From: Endocalyx cinctus
Taxonomy: Eukaryota; Ascomycota; Sordariomycetes; Amphisphaeriales; Apiosporaceae
Assembly: GCA_001600455.1 (NCBI GenBank)
Contig: BCKC01000005.1
Location: forward strand, 2,976,001-3,040,000
Reading direction: 5' to 3'
DNA: 64,000 nucleotides
Below, one piece after another: positions 12,549 through 23,645 of this stretch. The notes under the pieces were generated by a model. The model was given only the letters and a program-made list of their open reading frames with translations. It did no database searches and was not told the DNA's origin. Made by a program: the position numbers and the translations under genes. Within the stretch, counting starts at the first letter, position 1, and every line of letters starts with the position of its first letter.

Positions 12549-13424
12549 GTGACCGCTCGTTGGCCATTCAAATAAATCGTGGATATGGGCGTTCTATATT
12601 ACATGTAATTAGCGTCTTCATCTTTTATTTCCTCCACTATATGTCGTTGGTCTATGCGGATAATATCCAAATATTCATACGTAAGAGCTCTGAAGTAAAG
12701 TTAACATAAAACAGTAAACTACTTGTGTTCATGAATACAGTCGATGTGGCGAAGAAGTGGGATTGAATGGGACCTGGTATCGGAGACGTTAAATTAAGGG
12801 GTGGAATCAAGCTTACTGACCCGGTCTGAGAGATTGACCAATCCCGTAATTACGTATAAACCAGCTCAGGAAGCATTATAAATAAGGTGCTGAGCTCCCG
12901 TTCGATTCATAGAGATAGATAGTTCATTAAGCCCTAATCCATTAAGATATTTACATAGTACTTTCAATATGATTACCAAGCTTCCAATCCACATTCATAA
13001 GCTCTAACACTCTGCTAAATGTACTAAGTGGGCTGTACGATAGTATGATTAGGACCTATTACCAGTTAGCCATAGCTGGTCGAAGCTCAAGCTTCTTACA
13101 AGCTTTCGGATATAATAATTATCTTTAATATGATTCACCAGTAAACCAGTAAGTAGTACATGTAATAAACCATAAGGGATTAAAAAAAAGGAAAAAGAAG
13201 AAACGTCACCGTCATTGCTAGAATTTGCCAACGGGTCAAAGAAAGGTTAGATTCATTCACGTAGAATATACAATGGTCTTTATCCAGAATTTTGTTTCTT
13301 TGTCTAAGTATTTGACTACATATATTGCCTTGAACTCAACTGTTTCATGGCTGTCTCACAAAATATCATCACATAAAAAACATCCAAGAAAACAATAACC
13401 TCATCAATTGCAACAATAAAAAAA
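12549..13424. other. intergenic, nothing recognised
   Basis: AT-rich DNA with only short, unsupported open frames. No repeat or RNA gene was recognised. Confidence 0.5.
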
Positions 13425-13994
13425 ATGTCTTGTACATATACGCAAACCGTCAACGACATCGTTCCCGGGGCGGAAACACTCCGCGTACCCATCAACAATG
13501 CCCCTTCAGCCATGACACCCACCTTTCGCAGCCTGGCATCTTCCCTATCCCTCTCTTCCACGAATCAATCCAGGAATCCGGTACGCATGCTCTCCAGGAG
13601 AGGCAGGAACGGCAGCAAAAGATCCGGAAGGAAAGATGCCTCTAGAACGTGCACCATCGAAGTGTACACGATGACGCGACACCCCGTAGCCCCCGTGGTA
13701 TCACACCATCCGGAGACTTGCGTCTGCTTTTGCGGGTATCACGCGACCAAAAGCGGCAGATACAATAATAATAATAATAATAATAATCGTGGTGGTGCTA
13801 TCGAGGTAAATGATAAAACCCTCATACGTTCCTACCTCGCGAATTGGTACGCCCAGCGTTGTCAAGAACGAGATGGTCTAGAGAAGTGGTATTGGGATAT
13901 ATTGGTAGGCACTTGCAATCAGTGGGGTATCGAAGTTCCTGAGGAGCATAGAGTACCGCTGTCAACAGATGTGTATGGATGGAAGAGAGTGTGA
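13425..13994 (+). CDS. small hypothetical protein with a poly-Asn run
   Basis: Open frame of 189 residues starting MSCTYTQT after an A-rich leader. It has a basic serine/arginine-rich middle (residues 50-75), a Cys/His patch HHPETCVCFCGYHA (about 93-106) and a run of eight Asn from an (AAT)n microsatellite (about 13764-13787). It ends in a more ordered part (IRSYLANWYAQRC, LEKWYWDILVGTCNQWG) that looks helical and protein-like. I do not recognise a family. The C-terminal composition and the compact Cys/His patch argue for a real gene, but expression evidence is lacking and the start is uncertain. Confidence 0.45.
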   Translation: MSCTYTQTVNDIVPGAETLRVPINNAPSAMTPTFRSLASSLSLSSTNQSRNPVRMLSRRGRNGSKRSGRKDASRTCTIEVYTMTRHPVAPVVSHHPETCVCFCGYHATKSGRYNNNNNNNNRGGAIEVNDKTLIRSYLANWYAQRCQERDGLEKWYWDILVGTCNQWGIEVPEEHRVPLSTDVYGWKRV

Positions 13995-14320
13995 GATTTC
14001 TTTCATTCTGGACGTGGTATGTATTTATTCGGTAAAACAACTGGTTAGTTACTTGTAAATCTTTTTTCGACACGGTATTTTTTGGATAAAGTAACTAGCC
14101 CGTTACTTACACGGTTTTTTCAAGGTATATGAGTGCTTATATATATAGTGTACAGTAAGATTCTTTTTTTTCTTCGTAAATACTAGAACGAAACTTGAAT
14201 TCATCTATCTTCACTACAAAAGACCACTATCACGTCTGTTTGGTTTTCTGGATAGAACCTCCTCATACACTGCTTACCATCACAGCCCATATTATTCCAA
14301 GACATGACTCTCAAATCCGA

Positions 14321-14572
14321 CTATGCCCAAGTCTGGAACCAACGAACAGCCTGGAAGAAGGCCTGTTCCTTACCGAACTTCTGCATGGGATCCGAGATGT
14401 TGGCGCGGGTACCGAATCCGTGCGAGGTTCCAGAATATAGAGAAAGTGTAGTGGCCTGAGGTAGCTCGAGTAGCATCGCTTCGATCGCGGTACGTCTCTC
14501 GGGTGGCATCTGGGTGTCGGTTTCTATATTTCATGTTGTATTACGTTAGATCAAATTGAACACCTCTTTTAT

Positions 14573-14611
<39 letters not shown>

Positions 14612-15535
14612 CCCTGAAACTTTTAATCCACCTCGACTTGTCAATTGCAAAATTACTCACCCGCAGCTGCGACAGCGACTGGTCCGGTAATAGCCTCAAT
14701 CTCGGCATCCTCGAGTCCGCTGGGGTGCGCGGCGAACGCGGCCGAGACTCCTCTTCCCTCGGCTAAGACGCGGAACGCATACCGACCACCGAAGCAGTAA
14801 CCCGTGGCGACGATGGTGGTGGCACCCTTGACGTCGCGAAGGTACTGGATTGCGGAGTCGAGAATTGGGTCCGTGTCATCAACGTCGCTGTATGATTTTA
14901 GCATTTTTTTTTTTTAAAAAAAAAAAAACTGATAATGAGACAAAGATAGCCGGAAAGATTATAGATACGTACTGCCTGCTAAGGAAAGGAGCCGAGTTGA
15001 AAGTTGGGTCGTCTAGGTCTCGGGTCGACGGGGTTCCGTTGAACAAATCAGGGGCGACGACAGCGTATCCAGCGCGTCCGAAGCTGTCCGCTAGTCTAAT
15101 GGGATCCGCTCCGTTAGTATATGCATGAACGGACCGTCTCCGCGTTTTTTTCTTCCCGCACGTCAAGGGAGCCCTATGCCTCGGAAATGACCCAAATGGA
15201 GACTAAAAGAATATGTGATTACGAACAGCATGTTCTCAAGCAGTTGGATACCGAAGATATCGGTTATGTACAAGACCGCAGTATCGGATTGTTCGGCGCC
15301 GGTGACATAAAAGTCGACTGTCGAGAAAGATCAGCACTCCATTTCGTCATCTCAGATAGAGCAATTGATTTTCTCTTTTTCATTTTCTCTTTTACTCACC
15401 ATCACCGACCCTGTCTATCGTACCCACCGGTTCTCCTTCGTGCGCAATGACCGATACATCGGCGACGGGACAAACCTCCTGGCAGGAAACGGAGGTCGCC
15501 AACGAGGCGATAAATAAGAGTCCGAATTTCAACAT
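14321..15535 (-). CDS. secreted dienelactone hydrolase family protein
   Basis: Five exons on the minus strand: 15535-15400, 15317-15227, 15095-14973, 14887-14661 and 14523-14321, joining in frame to 259 residues. The N-terminus MLKFGLLFIASLATSVSCQ is a typical signal peptide. The alpha/beta-hydrolase fold follows: YITDIFGIQL, LADSFGRAGYAVVAPDLFNG, nucleophile Cys in GYCFGGRY, Asp in GETDTQMP and His in SGTSHGFG, so the Cys-Asp-His triad is complete. The family hydrolyses dienelactones and related esters in aromatic-compound breakdown. Secreted fungal members often have unknown substrates. The intron between exons 2 and 3 uses a GTTCGT donor and a TACTAAC branch site. The intron before the last exon carries a (TC)n tract. 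Confidence 0.88.
14577..14606. repeat. (TC)n microsatellite inside an intron
   Basis: About 15 uninterrupted TC units, within the last intron of the dienelactone hydrolase gene. Confidence 0.95.
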
Positions 15536-16659
15536 TTTGAATCAGTGAGTCTTCTTTTTTTCTATTTTTCTCTATCGCTCTTCACGTGTGGATCAGTTGA
15601 TTCTAGGATGAAGGGTGGTACAAGTGGGAGAGCGACCACTATATATTTGAGATTTTGGCAAGCTCGTCATCGTCTTGGCTTTCTTTCCGCCCCTCATTAA
15701 TGTTGCTTGTTTTTTTTATTCTCCTCCAGTGATATCCGTCTGCCTGCCGAATCTGTATCTAATTGATCTTGTTTTCCTTGGAAGTTGGAGAAAGGTACGG
15801 TAGTAGTTACTTCACAACGAACATCTAGGCAAATAATTCCAAAAACCGTGCGCGTCTTCTCCGGCGGGGAATTGGTTCTAATAAAATGGTGGCGAGCATA
15901 CAATTATTTTTTTTTCCTCGTTGGAGAAATAACCTTAAAAGTGAAACAGCCGAGAATCAGGAACGTTGTCGCCAAGCCAGAAGATCTTCCCGGGGGGTTA
16001 ATATAGATCGGTGCGGGGCATCCCTCCTTTGCCACCTTAGGAAGTCGACGTTATCTGTTGCGGTAATTAGTCTTTCTTTCTTCTCCCCTCTTGACTTTAT
16101 CTGATGTACACAGTAATACGGACCCTGACCACGGTCATCATATAAGTCTATCTTCCATATGCACCTAGGGTTGGCTGCATCCACACTACTTCTACCTACC
16201 GCAAGCGGAGAGGTTTTTATCTGGTGCCAAGACTGTCACGCTGAATCACTTGTTTAACGGCCGTCTGTTAATGGAATACCAGTTCTTTCTCGCGTCTTTA
16301 ATCAGTATATATTGTTCAAAACATACCGCAATACTTATGATACTCACTTTTCAATTAATAGTAGCAATAATATGCTTACCTTTCGTATGGTGTTGACTGA
16401 TACTCGAAACTATTCGATCACTAATATTTCTACTTCATCTGTGCGTACATTAACTTTAATTATTTCTAGTTGTCACGTCTTTGGCCGCTCAACCACAAAA
16501 TCTCAACATGAAATGTAAATATGTTTTGAAATCCAATTTGAGGCGTCAATTATACCTGCCCACTGCCCCAGACAAGAAGACCTGTAGGGAAAGCATATTA
16601 TTCTTTAATAAACTGTATGCACGTACCGGTGGATACGGAGATCCCCATTAAAAGTTTTT

Positions 16660-16686
16660 GCCAGCCAGCCAGCCAGCCAGCCAGCC
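16660..16686. repeat. (GCCA)n microsatellite
   Basis: Between six and seven perfect tandem units of the tetranucleotide GCCA. Confidence 0.95.
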
Positions 16687-16848
16687 TCTCTTCCCCTGTT
16701 ATTTATCTCTTTATTTCCTTTGACAGCTTATGTTTAATTATATGGTCAACTGTTGTGCTCTGTAGTACGTGGTGTACGGAGTACCTATTCAGTTAGCTAT
16801 CCTCCCTGCCACTGCTTGTCTGCCTCCCTAAAATTCTCACTAATTATT

Positions 16849-16902
16849 GTCAGATTACGGTATGTTGTTTCGGAACAACATATCTCCGGTATCTAATCTG
16901 AC
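16849..16902. repeat. inverted repeat upstream of the transposase-like ORF
   Basis: Outer arms gtcagatta (16849-16857) and taatctgac (16894-16902) enclose inner arms tatgttgtt (16861-16869) and aacaacata (16874-16882). A further atctaatctga occurs at 16969-16979. It may be the remnant of terminal inverted repeats of the element that supplied the downstream HTH gene. Confidence 0.6.
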
Positions 16903-17111
16903 ATTTTCACACATATAATTAAACAATTATTTCCCATTAGTGGAGTGCACGGGTTTGTATACGGCTGTTATCTAATCTGATCGGTTACTTGAATATTTGA
17001 TTGACCCCATCTGCCTCTCTTTTGACCGCTCATTCAGGAGTCCTTTTTTTTCCAATCTGTGAAGCTATTCTCAAGTAACTTTCGTACGATAGTAATAACA
17101 ATAATAATACA

Positions 17112-17465
17112 ATGTCTTCTTCTGATGATGATACCGCTCTTAAAAATTCTGATACTACTACTCAAAATTCTGACACTATCATTCCAAGTTCTGATACAGC
17201 TATTCAAAATCACGATACTCGGTCTCTCATGACTCGAACTATGGTTCTCACGTTAAAATCACCATTATGTAATAAAACGAATCAAGAGGTCGCCGAAGCA
17301 ACTGGACTCAGTACTCGTACAATTCGCAGTATCGTTTCCCGTGCTAGAGAACGAGGCTACAATCCGAATAGTATCCCTTTAGTTATTCTCGAAGAATGGA
17401 TCACAGATAAACCGCGATCTGGACGTCCATCAAAATCAAAAGAGAAATCAGAACAATCTTCCTAG
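17112..17465 (+). CDS. Tc1/mariner-like transposase N-terminal HTH remnant or captured HTH protein
   Basis: Open frame of 117 residues. The first 40 residues are a degenerate repeat around (N/S)xDT. From about residue 46 follows a homeodomain-like helix-turn-helix (TNQEVAEATGLSTRTIRSIV, then SRARERGYNPN) and a linker ending DKPRSGRPSK. The HTH plus PRSGRPSK linker is characteristic of the N-terminal DNA-binding part of fungal Tc1/mariner-family transposases. The DDE/D catalytic domain that should follow is absent and no downstream frame continues it. The frame itself has no stops, so it is either a cleanly truncated remnant or a retained DNA-binding protein. The terminal repeats are not clear. 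Confidence 0.6.
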   Translation: MSSSDDDTALKNSDTTTQNSDTIIPSSDTAIQNHDTRSLMTRTMVLTLKSPLCNKTNQEVAEATGLSTRTIRSIVSRARERGYNPNSIPLVILEEWITDKPRSGRPSKSKEKSEQSS

Positions 17466-17932
17466 CTTCGTACGATCGTATTACACACGCTGACAAAAGA
17501 TCGATAATCATCTTTAAAGTTTTCAAAAGGTATTTATATAGTGATGTTATCTTATTTGGTAGTGAATTATGATAACAAGATCATTGCTAATCAAGGTCGG
17601 TCTTCAGGGGATACTGGTTACACCGTAGCCTGGTTTCACCCGACTCGTACCGTATACTATAATTCGTACATCCTCTGTGGCACACCTTGGCCGTTGCGGG
17701 TCTTCTCCTCATGCAAGGGAGATAGATGTTGATGGATTGCTCGGAGTCTTTTGCTATAAATCCAGCCGCATCGTTGTCAATTGAAAGAGTCGACTCGCAT
17801 TAGGAACTGTTTGGAGCCGGCTCTATTTAACTTCGCGTCGAGGATCTAATACTGTAATACTTATAACCACGACATTTCTACCACGTCATAATCACCAGAC
17901 ATACATATATATCAATTACACCAATATCCAAC
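17466..17932. other. intergenic upstream of the P450 gene
   Basis: No supported gene. It contains the presumptive promoter and leader of the following P450. Confidence 0.5.
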
Positions 17933-19754
17933 ATGTTAAAACTCTACTTTCTAGGAGCCAGTATTATTCTTGTGACCTATCTTTTTTTCAAGCTAAAATA
18001 CTTACGATTTACTCAATATGTTCATATTCCACAGTTACCGAATCATTTCTTCTGGGGACATCTTAAGACGTTTGACGAATTTGCACAACGTGGTATACAT
18101 GATCGCCACCCAGGTATGATAATAACTCGATAAACTTACCTAGGTAGTTATCCTCGTTTCTGACAGCCGCTTAGATGAAATCTTTGAAGAGATGTGGAAA
18201 TCTATAGGACGACCTCCCGTTATGATTCTAGATCTCCAACCCATCAATCCTCCTATGGTTTTTATCGCCGAACATGATATCGCTGAACAAATAGCCAAGT
18301 CATCCAAGCTTTTCCCTCTAAGTCCACCCAAGTCCCCTACTGTGGCTCACATGATTCCAATCATCGGTAAGACTTCACTTTTAAGGAAAGAGGTAAGCGT
18401 AAGACGCTCTAATAATTATCGAAATTCTACTAACATCAGCCATGTAAAGGGGTCTGAATGAAAAGATCTCCGGAAGAGGTACAACCCAGGCTTTTCAAGT
18501 CAGCATCTCTCAAGTCTTCTGCCTCTCATTCTCGACAAGATGCAGCCATTCTATAAGTATTTAGATCAGTTTTCTAGCTCTGGAGAGGACTTTCCTCTTG
18601 AACAACTTGTTTCCAACTTGACTTTCGATGTCATCGGGGCCGCCGTAATGGGAGTCGATCTTGATGCGCAGCGCATAGATCAAGCCAAGCAAGGAAAACT
18701 AATTCGACTATTTGCCGACCTTCTGCAGACCTACATTAACGATAAAAATGATCTACCTTGGTGGATAGCTCCCCTGACAGCACTTAAAAGAAATCAGTAT
18801 TCTAGTCAGATTGATATGCTGGTAAATAAGTTAATCCAACAAAAGTATATCGAGTTGAAAGAATCAGCAGAAGGCAATAGATCGCGAAGTGTTCTGGCGT
18901 TAAGTTTTCAGAACACCACCGTGTTGACTCCCGAATTCTTCTATGAGACAGCGGATCAAATCCGCACTTTCCTCTTCGCAGGACACGATACCAATACTAG
19001 CGTGTTGCAGTGGGTGTTCTACGAGCTGAGCCGCGCACCGCATGCTCTAAAAGCAGTACGCGACGAGCTTGACAATATTCTAGGCCCAGAAACTGATCCC
19101 CGACTCATATACTGTATCCTGGTGAAAGATGGTGAACATCTTCTTTCTCGTTTTCCATATATCAACGCCGTCATCAAAGAAACGCTTCGTTTACACCCTC
19201 CTGGAGGCACTGCTCGTATGGCCCCCCACGGAGCTGGCTTTACGGTCAAAACATCCACGGGCGAGAAATATTGCTTCGATGGACTGATAATCTACCCACG
19301 CCACCGCATCGTCCAACGGGACCGGTCCGTCTTCGGAGACTCGGCCGATGTCTGGATGCCTGAGCGATGGCTCGGCGAGGAGGCTAAAAACTTACCTGCG
19401 AGCGCGTGGCGGCCTTTTGAAAGAGGACCGAGAAATTGTATCGGGGTGGAGCTTGCGAATATCGAATCGCGCATAATCATCGCAATCACAGCTCGGAAGT
19501 ATGATTTCGTGAAGGTGGGTTTGGGTGAAGTTGACCTCAACGAAAAGGGCTTGCCTGAGCTTGATGAAAATGGACAGTACAGAGTGAAGTCGCAGTTATA
19601 CAATGTGAGTTAGATTTGCTCTTTTCTCCCATCTAACACGCCCATTCAAGCATTTCTTCAGCTAATGTTTTAACTTGCACCACAATAGAATCGGAGAATG
19701 ACGTCCAAACCTGTCGATGGAATGATAATGAAGGTAAAATTAGCGCAACAATAG
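17933..19754 (+). pseudogene. cytochrome P450 with in-frame TGA in the helix-C WxxxR motif
   Basis: Inferred exons 17933-18113, 18175-18392, 18450-19604 and 19689-19754, in frame for about 539 codons. The N-terminus is a membrane anchor (YFLGASIILVTYLFF). Landmarks: I-helix FAGHDTNTS, K-helix KETLR (ExxR), PERW, the heme loop FERGPRNCIG with its Cys ligand, and the C-terminal RMTSKPVDG. Joining exons 2 and 3 gives KEGSE-TGA-KDLRKRYNPGF. Related proteins have Trp at this position (WxxxR, which contacts the heme propionates), so TGG has become TGA at 18459-18461. Everything downstream stays open. The intron before it must use an AAG acceptor (or is read through); either way the stop remains in frame. 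It is probably a recent pseudogene, or else a base-calling error. Substrate unknown. Confidence 0.8.
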
Positions 19755-21505
19755 ACCAAGGTAATACGGTCAGAACTAGGGAAATAACACGATGTCAGAC
19801 CCCTCGTAATATCAATCTCACATTCATACCTCGCCTGATTTTCGTGTATCGCCTTTCCCAACTGCATGTTATAATTAGAAGTATCAGTGACGGACGGTCC
19901 TTGGGTGTTCTCTAAAAATGATTGTCGGCAGCAATATGCCACCTCGCGCATAGTGACCATGGTTATAAATAGCGGTTAGCTAACTTGTATGTTCGCCGGT
20001 GCAATAATGAGCCATAATAAGCTTGGGCGGAGCCCGGCATGTGATAATTGAAGCGCACCTCCCAGAATTATAAACCAGCAACGAACGAAAGAGTATGACT
20101 CGCCTGAATGATTGCCTAATTACCAACAGTAGACCAACAATACGACCAGTTCTGTGCATGTGTTAGGAAAGGGGCGGGGAAACAATCTACCTAGGTAGTC
20201 AGGGAAATAAAATAGCTGTATTCATAATAGAATTGATATGATCAACCATGGGGGAACTCAGAATATGTGATTATTCCACTTCAATATAATAGCATAGTAA
20301 GATTTCAAGTACCAATCATTAGATAACATCGCTCTAGCTGATTGTCTTTTTAGTTCTCTGTATCTTGTCAACATTTTCTCATTAGGCAGGTACTGGATGT
20401 TATGTGATATATGGTCATGTGCAGCCAAAAGTGGGCAAATTCGGCCTGTCTCACCGCCCCGAGTTACACGTTAAAGTTCTAGGCTGGCAAAATTATGCAG
20501 ACTGATGATTCTAGTGTCCATATTTGATATCTGAGTACATCTAAGTAATTGAATGTCAATTGTGATAATCAACATTGCCTCTCTAGTGATTGCTGTTTTC
20601 TGGGTTTCCGAGTTTGATTCTCTCCCATGGCGGCCCGATCAAAAAGAGCGATTATGCCAAAAAAAAAAAAAAAAAAAAAATAGCCACTCCGGGTCGAGAG
20701 GCTTTTCGCCGGTCAATAAAAGAATCAATTTTGAAAAACTGACATGTTCTTCAAGGAAGTTATTCATTCAACTAAAACGTATCGTCCAATCCGTTGTCGC
20801 TGTGACTCTACAAGGTGCTACCCCAGATTCGCCCCGCATTCCCCGCGATATATCACCATTGATCTAAGAATTGTCCTTAACTTAAGGTAACACTCCCGCC
20901 AAGTTTCTCCAGGTTTTTCGACCATAATATCCTTGGCAACGAAGTATCTAAGCTATATCGGGAACAATTCACCGAAACCCCCTCTTAGTAACCGTCCCTG
21001 AAGATCCCTTCGAGAATCTCGAGGCCCTGTGAAGGGTCTTTTCCAGGATCTACATGCAGGCCGGATGCCAAAAGGATACTGTATTTGGATCTGATTTTGT
21101 CCACGAGGTAATCAATTCGAGAAACATCTTCGGTAATTTGACCTGATTTTCTCTTCAAGCCAGCCGAGGGATTGATATGGTCCACACATTATAGGTACAG
21201 CAAATGCCAAAGATGATGCATCATGGAGATATAGAGCCTCGGAAGGACTAGAAAAACCTCGGGACGTATTATTCTTAAACGTAATAGAATGAAGAATGGG
21301 TGGGAAGTTGATGAAAAATGAGAATAGACAGACGCATGGGAGATTTGTATCCAAGTATGGAACCTGCGAGGGCCTACATCTACATTCCGAGTATAAAAGC
21401 AATTGCTGATCCATGGAAATAAGGAAAGTAATTCCATCACATAACCATCGCCTCATTTAACCATCTCTCGGATTAACAGGTCCCAAAACTCACACATCAG
21501 TCATA
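19755..21505. other. intergenic; A22 tract and promoter of the HsbA-like gene
   Basis: AT-rich with no supported gene. It contains an uninterrupted run of 22 A at 20659-20680 and a tataaa box near 21394, about 110 bp before the next start codon. Confidence 0.5.
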
Positions 21506-22197
21506 ATGCAGCTCACCAACTTCCTCTTCGCTTCTGCCTCCCTCCTGGCTTTTGCTTCGGCAGTCCCAGTTAACACAGCCATTGCTGTAAAGCGGGATAC
21601 TCTTCAGATTGATGACGTCTACCTCGCCAATAGCGCTGTTGACATCCGCGAGGCGCTTGAAGCAACCGGTGATGAGGCGGTTACCCTTCAGGGGCTCTTC
21701 GAGGCCGCCACCGGCACGGAGAGTGATATCGAGGCCATCAGAGCTCAGAATGAAGTCCTACTCAATGCTGGTTAGTCAAAGACAGGTCTCCTCTCTTCCG
21801 CAGCATGATTTTGCAGCGTACATCGTGAATAAACAATTGTGATGACCTCTGCTAATATTCACGACCACCTACCGCAACAGTAAGCCACACCACCGACGTC
21901 GTCAACGAGAGCGCCGCCCTATCCGTCCTGGACGTCCTCGGACTGGCTTCCACCATCGGCAACTTGCAGCGCACCCTCGACGCCGCCTTCACCGTCGTCA
22001 TCGACAAGAAATCGGTCGTCGACGCCGTCGGTGCCACCGCCGAGGTCCACGACACCCTGGTCATCCAGAAGAACGCGGTCGATACTCTGGGGGTGGCGCT
22101 CCTCGCCAAGGTACCTTCCGCGCTGCAGAGTACCGCTCAGGGATACATTGATGATGTCGACGCTTCTTTTGTCAATGCCATCGCTGCTTATTCTTAA
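21506..22197 (+). CDS. HsbA-like secreted cell-wall protein
   Basis: Exons 21506-21770 and 21881-22197 give 193 residues. The intron has donor GTTAGT and acceptor CAG, joined in frame as NAG/VSHTTDVV. The N-terminus MQLTNFLFASASLLAFASA is a signal peptide. The rest is a low-Cys, amphipathic-helical, Ala/Val/Asp-rich chain with the spacing seen in hydrophobic-surface-binding protein A and related galactomannoprotein-like proteins. In Aspergillus, HsbA binds hydrophobic surfaces and recruits cutinase-type esterases; a role here in surface contact is an inference. A TATA box lies upstream. It is an ordinary-looking, intact gene. Confidence 0.72.
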
Positions 22198-23645
22198 GAG
22201 AAATTTGATGGATGGTTTATGTGAGGATTAGTTATGGTCATGCCACGAGTTTCGGGCACGCTTCAACGAAGTTGGTTTAAAGACTTTGACCACAGGGACT
22301 GTTGCTAGTCTTCAGATAGGGTACTGTTATGACGACTAAGTTAAAGTTCTAACCAACCTACATAGTACAACAGTAATCACTTGAAGGTTAATATAGAAGA
22401 ATGCATGCGTGGCAATACTAAATGCTTTACCGTTTTCCTCGTGAGATTTCATCCCTCAATTAGTCGTTGAATCGCTGGGAAGGCTTTTGGAAAAGAAATA
22501 AGAAATACTCATAAGAAAGCCGAGGTAGCGTAGAGGAAATAGAGAGTATGGCAACAGTAATCACCCAAGACAGTAACTCCTAACTAGGATAACTTCATGT
22601 CCGTCGCTTTGGAATTGAAGTCGCAAACGCCGATTCAGTCATAGAATCTTTCAATTCTACTTACTGGACAAGGACGAGAACACCGCTGTGCGGAACAACG
22701 TATTTCCAGCAGGGTGGTGGCCAGGTATAAGCGGTTTTTGACGTAAATAGATCGCATAGAGAAGATAAGGGCGTAAAACATATTGAAAGTTAATTATATG
22801 GGAACTCTGGTCTTCCGGCCGTAACTTAGAACGAAAACAGTCAACTTAAAAATTTTCTGAAAGGGAGCGCGTTTTCTATTTTTTCCATGTGTGCGATGGC
22901 TTGATCTTGTTGAACAGAGCTAAAATACGTCTACTTTATATATATAAAATGATCATATCCGCCGACCCTTCCTGGTGCACCCTTGTCATCCGGAGCCACT
23001 TCGGACCGGTCACCCAGACAGGTGGTGTGGTAGATGGTATATGCACTTCTATAGCTTCAAGGATGTCCTGCCACGGTGAGGAAATAATGAACCCGACTGA
23101 ATGTGTATCGGCATATACGATTCGTAGAGGTACTACTACGCTGCAAAGCCGATAACTTTACCCAATTGGGATCTCGAGATACGATGGGCTGGATGGGTGG
23201 GCTAAGGCCCCCTATCTAGCCACTATTCCTCATTCGGCAGTAATTGCCGGTATTCTCCACCCTATTTATTTGGAGACCTTCAATATCTCTTAAGTAGCAA
23301 TAAAGACACAGCATCAATCAAAGTGACATATCACTAAGAGAGTAAGACTCTATTCCGGGAATCAATTCAATATTTCGTCGTGGATCGTAGTTCTGTTTTT
23401 GTTACTTAATTATAAGTGATAAGGGGAAAAAGCCGGGCAAGCCCGACTCGGTCATGTGCGATTTCTTAGAAACAGTTGTGGACTTATCCTTGATAATTTC
23501 TTACATTATGGTATGACTTAAATAAGCACATGTCCTTTGTCCTTTCTGACGCGACAAGTCTCGATATTCCCACCTGCTATTTGTTTTCCCTTCCTTTTTT
23601 TTTTCCATAGCCAATCGCGCTACTTCATCTCATTCTCCCGCCAAC
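22198..23645. other. intergenic with dispersed repeat copy 2
   Basis: No supported gene. Much of the region is occupied by the second copy of the roughly 0.4-kb repeat. Confidence 0.5.
22628..23021 (+). repeat. dispersed repeat, copy 2 (about 0.4 kb)
   Basis: Same-orientation partner of 5956-6372. The alignable core is 22700-23021, beginning with gtatttccagcagggtggtgg-like sequence and ending around gtcatccggagccacttcgg. The copies differ by many substitutions (transitions frequent) and small indels, so they are old. No coding potential. Confidence 0.8.

Larger units (their letters stand above)
15536..17111. other. intergenic with short repeats, no supported gene
   Basis: No convincing coding potential. 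The region contains a (CCAG)n microsatellite and a hairpin, listed separately, ahead of the transposase-like remnant. Confidence 0.5.

Noticed and set aside
18114..18147. 34-bp intron in the P450 with TAG acceptor at 18147
   Set aside because: Too short for this genome; the 61-bp alternative ending at 18174 gives the conserved HPDEIFEEMW junction.
18459..18461. TGA as selenocysteine or programmed readthrough codon
   Set aside because: Ascomycetes lack selenocysteine insertion, and the residue expected from relatives is Trp.
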